A DNA stretch of 8,742 bases from Oscillospiraceae bacterium (GTDB lineage: Bacteria; Bacillota; Clostridia; Oscillospirales; Ruminococcaceae). The notes under the pieces are model-generated. The model ran no database searches and was not told where the DNA came from. It saw only the letters and a list, made by a program, of their open reading frames with translations. The DNA lies in assembly GCA_029068025.1 (NCBI GenBank), contig JAIEDJ010000211.1:1-8742 (forward strand), read 5' to 3'. Below are positions 6,559 to 8,742 of the stretch, in pieces (the stretch's first letter is position 1; each line of letters opens with the position of its first letter). Made by a program: the position numbers and the translations under genes.

Positions 6559-6583
6559 CCCGGTAAATCAGAATTTAGCCGGG
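6559..6583. repeat. Second hairpin after the SDR gene
   Basis: CCCGGTAAAT and ATTTAGCCGGG pair over ten bases with one bulged G around a CAGA loop. No U-tract follows, and the sequence is unrelated to the dispersed element just upstream. Confidence 0.55.
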
Positions 6584-6599
6584 AGTGATAGAATTCAAA

Positions 6600-6657
6600 A
6601 CAAACACATGATGCCGAACATCAAAAATACAAACACATGATACCGAACATCAAAAAT
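6600..6657. repeat. Tandem duplication of a 29-base unit
   Basis: Two adjoining 29-base units, 6600-6628 and 6629-6657, differ only at one base (G6613 versus A6642). Each carries ACACATGAT followed by CCGAACATC. There is no spacer between them. The unit lies in the non-coding gap between the converging SDR and two-TM protein genes. Confidence 0.85.
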
Positions 6658-6691
6658 CCGATGGACAAAACAATATGCACCTTACAGTACG

Positions 6692-7057
6692 CTACCGCCT
6701 CACGCAGTGAATAGTTATGAAAAAAACGCGCACGAATATCCCGATCACGGCGGGCAAAAGCATACCGGGTATCACCAAGTCGTTCGGCAAAAAATCAATT
6801 TCCATTATCAAAAAGAACAAGCCCCAAAAAACACCGAGCAGTACAAGCGTTTTCCATTCCGATATGCTGCTTCTGAATTCGGATGTATTTCTCCCGGCTA
6901 TTTCCCGGGCGAAGATCTCTGCCACAATTTTTTCGGGATCCTGATGGCTTTCGTATCGTTTCGGCGATCCGGAAGGGGATATGTCTGCGCCCGGCATAAG
7001 CTGTTCCGGCTTTGGCAGTGTACTATCAACACTTTCGCGGTCGTTTTCATCCTTCAC
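6692..7057 (-). CDS. Small two-TM membrane protein, unknown function
   Basis: A protein of about 121 residues that I do not recognise. The first 60 or so residues are polar and rich in Asp, Glu, Ser and Pro, including PEQLMPG and SHQDPEKIVAEIF. Two hydrophobic helices follow at about residues 68-86 and 91-114, and the protein ends in the basic CVRR. I chose the GTG at 7057, nine bases after AAGAGGTG; the GTG at 7069 lies inside that ribosome site and would add four residues. A consensus sigma-A promoter lies upstream, giving a leader of about 55-60 bases. The gene is monocistronic and converges on the SDR gene, with repeats between them. A large plus-strand open frame over the same stretch runs on into the non-coding hairpin element and lacks a ribosome site, so it is rejected. 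Confidence 0.75.
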   Translation of the reverse strand: MKDENDRESVDSTLPKPEQLMPGADISPSGSPKRYESHQDPEKIVAEIFAREIAGRNTSEFRSSISEWKTLVLLGVFWGLFFLIMEIDFLPNDLVIPGMLLPAVIGIFVRVFFITIHCVRR

Positions 7058-7121
7058 AAATACCGTCACCTCTTAAATAACAAATATATTCCGATTTGTC
7101 TGTATGTTTCTCGACAACAAT

Positions 7122-7150
7122 ATTATACCACAACGCACAAAGAATGTCAA
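7122..7150 (-). promoter_or_regulatory. Consensus sigma-A promoter for the two-TM protein gene
   Basis: On the minus strand TTGACA (7150-7145), 17 bases, then TATAAT (7127-7122), both perfect, with TG one base before the -10 box. The 20 bases at 7115-7134 recur with one change in the promoter at 8466-8494. Confidence 0.9.
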
Positions 7151-7152
7151 TT

Positions 7153-7271
7153 GCAGAAAATCTGCTGCTGTTCACTGACAAAGACCGCGCCGTGTACACG
7201 GCGCGGTCGAACTGTTAAGAGGAGCTTTGATTTCAGCGATAAACAGTAATTTAATGCTGTCTGTTATATTC
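7153..7271. repeat. Dispersed hairpin element, copy C
   Basis: A 26-base perfect palindrome centred on TGTACA (7183-7208) is followed by sequence matching copy A up to 7271, including TCAGCGATAAA and CTGTTATATTC. A weaker match to the left flank of copy A begins near 7153. The element ends six bases beyond the stop of the zinc-ribbon gene; read from that gene, the palindrome is followed by TTTGTC, so it may end its transcript. Confidence 0.8.
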
Positions 7272-7276
7272 AGCTA

Positions 7277-8320
7277 TTACCATTCTTTATCCTGATATGG
7301 AGTATCTTCCACGCCTTCTGCGCGAAGTTTAGCAACCATTCTGTCCAACGTGCCTTTCCACATCTTCTTAAACCATTTTGTATTTCCAAACAGCTTTACT
7401 ATGGTAGGGCTTATAGCATAATAAATATGTATAAATAACAGACCGTACCACGTTGCAGCAAGAGTGTAGTCTCTGTACCGACGCAAAGTCCATACCTCAG
7501 GGCAATTATATGAGCCGTAAACACAAGTCGCAACATAACAGCCGGCTGTCCTTGGTGCTTTATATGAAGGATCGTATTTCTTAATCTTATCGTTGTACTC
7601 TTTGATAAGATTTTTATTTGCCTTCTTATTTAATAAATTAGGAAACAATGTGTTGTGCTGACGGACACCAAGCTTCCAACAAACGGCAGCTATATCACCA
7701 TACTCATCGCCAAATATTTGAACAATATAATTTCCTCCATTGTAAACGATATCCCTTGCGGCAGCGCAATTATTACCATATTCCTGAATATGTTTTCCCT
7801 TGATCCGCGCATCTATTCCATCAAAGTGACTTTTATACGCATTGAAAAGCATATTGGATATGACAATAAGCTTCGCAGCAACTTCATCTATTGCCTTTCT
7901 GCGCTCTTCGGAATCGGCAACATTTTCCTTGATAAGGTTAAATACCGTATTTTCGCAATTGCTTATGCGAGTTGAAGCAACACCTATCTCACCGATTTTG
8001 CAGTTCATTGACTGGTAGTAGGTTGTGTAAAAATTAGCTTCCCAACTCGAAGGATCCTTAACAATAATTTGCTCATAATATTTTTGGGCATTTTCACTAT
8101 TGTTATCGTTCTTTGCGCGACGTGCAAGTTGATACAGATTCTGAAGCTCAACACTGTTGTCGACTCTGACTGTGCTTCCTGATACGTCAACAGTGCCCTC
8201 GATCATCATCTTTCTTGCCTCTTCAACCGAATATTTGGTGCCGCACATTTGGCATACATAGCAGCCGTCCTGCTTGATCACATCATTGCTTCCGCACATC
8301 TCACAAACTAAAACGTTCAT
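7277..8320 (-). CDS. Zinc-ribbon protein with CFI-box C-terminal region
   Basis: A 347-residue protein. Residues 1-30 form a zinc ribbon with CxxC at 6-9 and 23-26 plus C20, and GTKYSVEEARKMM after it. Residues 55-105 look like tetratricopeptide helices (LYQLARRAKN, then AQKYYEQIIVKDP). A mostly helical middle follows to about 255. The C-terminal stretch from residue 261 begins CYVATCVYGSY and continues NCPEVWTLRRYRD, with a WYG, an AISPTIV segment and KWFKKMWKG. This matches what I remember of the CFI-box-CTERM family; its function is unknown. Residues around 291-315 are hydrophobic enough to touch a membrane. The ATG at 8320 follows GGAGG by nine bases. The gene is visibly more AT-rich than the SDR and MoxR genes and diverges from an XRE regulator, suggesting accessory DNA. 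Confidence 0.88.
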   Translation of the reverse strand: MNVLVCEMCGSNDVIKQDGCYVCQMCGTKYSVEEARKMMIEGTVDVSGSTVRVDNSVELQNLYQLARRAKNDNNSENAQKYYEQIIVKDPSSWEANFYTTYYQSMNCKIGEIGVASTRISNCENTVFNLIKENVADSEERRKAIDEVAAKLIVISNMLFNAYKSHFDGIDARIKGKHIQEYGNNCAAARDIVYNGGNYIVQIFGDEYGDIAAVCWKLGVRQHNTLFPNLLNKKANKNLIKEYNDKIKKYDPSYKAPRTAGCYVATCVYGSYNCPEVWTLRRYRDYTLAATWYGLLFIHIYYAISPTIVKLFGNTKWFKKMWKGTLDRMVAKLRAEGVEDTPYQDKEW

Positions 8321-8465
8321 TAAATAATTCCTCCGTTATTATAATACGATTAGGTGAACAAAGAAGTTCAGATCCTTAATTGCTTCCATAAAATCCCAAC
8401 CCGTAAAGATTCACTTGATAATAAGCAGTTCATGCTACAGATATATGAATTTATATGGCAACTAT

Positions 8466-8494
8466 ATTATACCACAACTTTTTTCAAAAGTCAA
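8466..8494 (-). promoter_or_regulatory. Sigma-A promoter of the zinc-ribbon/CFI-box gene
   Basis: On the minus strand TTGACT (8494-8489), 17 bases, then TATAAT (8471-8466), with TG one base upstream of the -10 box. The predicted leader is about 135-140 bases long, without a riboswitch or terminator hairpin that I can see. Confidence 0.85.
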
Positions 8495-8546
8495 GTTATA
8501 ATTAACTGTAGTAGATTATCAATTTACTTGCATCTGTTATAATTAA
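8495..8546. repeat. Direct repeat pair GTTATAATTAA, candidate regulator sites
   Basis: The 11-base sequence occurs at 8495-8505 and 8536-8546, starts 41 bases apart, near four helical turns. The left copy abuts the -35 box of the minus-strand CFI-box gene; the right copy contains the -10 box of the XRE gene. AT-rich composition weakens the case. Confidence 0.45.
8535..8543 (+). promoter_or_regulatory. Extended -10 promoter of the XRE gene
   Basis: TGTTATAAT carries a perfect TATAAT (8538-8543) preceded by TG with a one-base gap. No good -35 box lies 17 bases upstream. Transcription would start about ten bases before the ATG, giving a very short leader. Confidence 0.6.
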
Positions 8547-8560
8547 ATAGGGTGATAATC

Positions 8561-8742
8561 ATGATTTTTGGAATATATGAAAAAATCAAGGATCTTCGTG
8601 TTAATTCGGGAATGAATCAAGTTCAGCTTGCCAAAAGGCTTGGGATAACTAAAAGCGCCGTTAATTCCTGGGAAACGGGAACAAATTCACCATCACTGTT
8701 ATATATTATAAAACTGGATAAAATTTTTCGAGTGAGTACGGA
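8561..8742 (+). CDS. XRE-family helix-turn-helix regulator (cut by window end)
   Basis: The first 60 codons of a gene that runs past the right edge. The sequence opens MIFGIYEKIKDLRVNSGMN and continues with the classic HTH_3 pattern: QVQLAKRLGI as the first helix of the motif, TKSAVNSWETG as the turn and recognition helix, then SPSLLYIIKLDKIF. This is the Cro/CI-type DNA-binding fold. Family members are often autoregulators, and many control a neighbouring gene. The ATG follows AGGGTG by six bases. It is transcribed divergently from the CFI-box gene across a 240-base gap that holds two copies of an 11-base repeat. Any C-terminal sensor or membrane domain lies outside the window. Confidence 0.92.
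   Translation, partial: MIFGIYEKIKDLRVNSGMNQVQLAKRLGITKSAVNSWETGTNSPSLLYIIKLDKIFRVST

Noticed and set aside
6600..6657. Possible CRISPR repeats
   Set aside because: Two 29-base units adjoin with no spacer and no further copies or cas genes.
7183..7208. 26-base palindrome as a recombination or phage attachment site
   Set aside because: No integrase or mobile gene is nearby and the same core recurs twice upstream, so a dispersed hairpin repeat explains it better.
6707..7249. 180-codon plus-strand open frame across the two-TM gene
   Set aside because: It runs through a consensus minus-strand promoter and the non-coding hairpin element, and lacks a ribosome site.
8321..8458. Riboswitch or attenuator in the long leader of the CFI-box gene
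   Set aside because: I see no conserved riboswitch core and no GC-rich hairpin with a U-tract before the start codon.

Overview
The window looks like a chromosomal segment of a Gram-positive Clostridia-type bacterium, probably an Oscillospiraceae/Ruminococcus-like gut anaerobe. This is inferred from strong AGGAGG-type ribosome sites, sigma-A promoters with TTGACA/TATAAT boxes, a Firmicutes-type shared sugar-ABC ATPase, a Bacillus YjmF-like mannonate oxidoreductase, and a DUF4830-like protein. Most genes sit in moderately GC-rich DNA separated by AT-rich gaps. No phage, IS element, tRNA, rRNA or CRISPR array is visible.

Left part, minus strand (about 3247 down to 133): five tightly packed genes form one apparent operon. 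In transcription order they are a small multi-pass membrane protein, a second one, a lipoprotein, a third small multi-pass membrane protein, and a MoxR-type AAA+ ATPase. Gaps are 3 to 26 bases and stop codons overlap or touch the next ribosome site. The three small membrane proteins share topology and a hydrophobic-L-x-A-(Y/F)-x-P signature, so they may be diverged copies of one family. With the lipoprotein they could be clients or partners of the ATPase at the cell surface. This cluster is the best candidate here for an undescribed system.

Middle (3316-4904): a MalK/UgpC/MsmX-type ATPase stands alone on the minus strand with its own terminator and an operator-like inverted repeat near its likely promoter. 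It has no permease or binding-protein genes beside it, as expected for a shared energising subunit. The 427-base gap upstream is AT-rich and holds several perfect inverted repeats.

Right of that, plus strand: a membrane-anchored DUF4830-like protein (4905-5354) and an SDR dehydrogenase resembling D-mannonate oxidoreductase (5630-6472). The SDR has a near-consensus promoter and an operator-like repeat in its leader. Next come a short two-TM protein on the minus strand (6692-7057), a minus-strand zinc-ribbon protein with a CFI-box C-terminal region (7277-8320), and the start of a divergent XRE-type regulator (8561 to the end).

A GC-rich hairpin element recurs at 5362-5483, 6492-6519 and 7153-7271, always in gene ends or gaps. 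Two copies share about 73 bases of extra sequence beyond the hairpin, so this is a dispersed repeat family and not just three terminators. The promoters of the two minus-strand genes at 6692 and 7277 share a nearly identical 20-base core.
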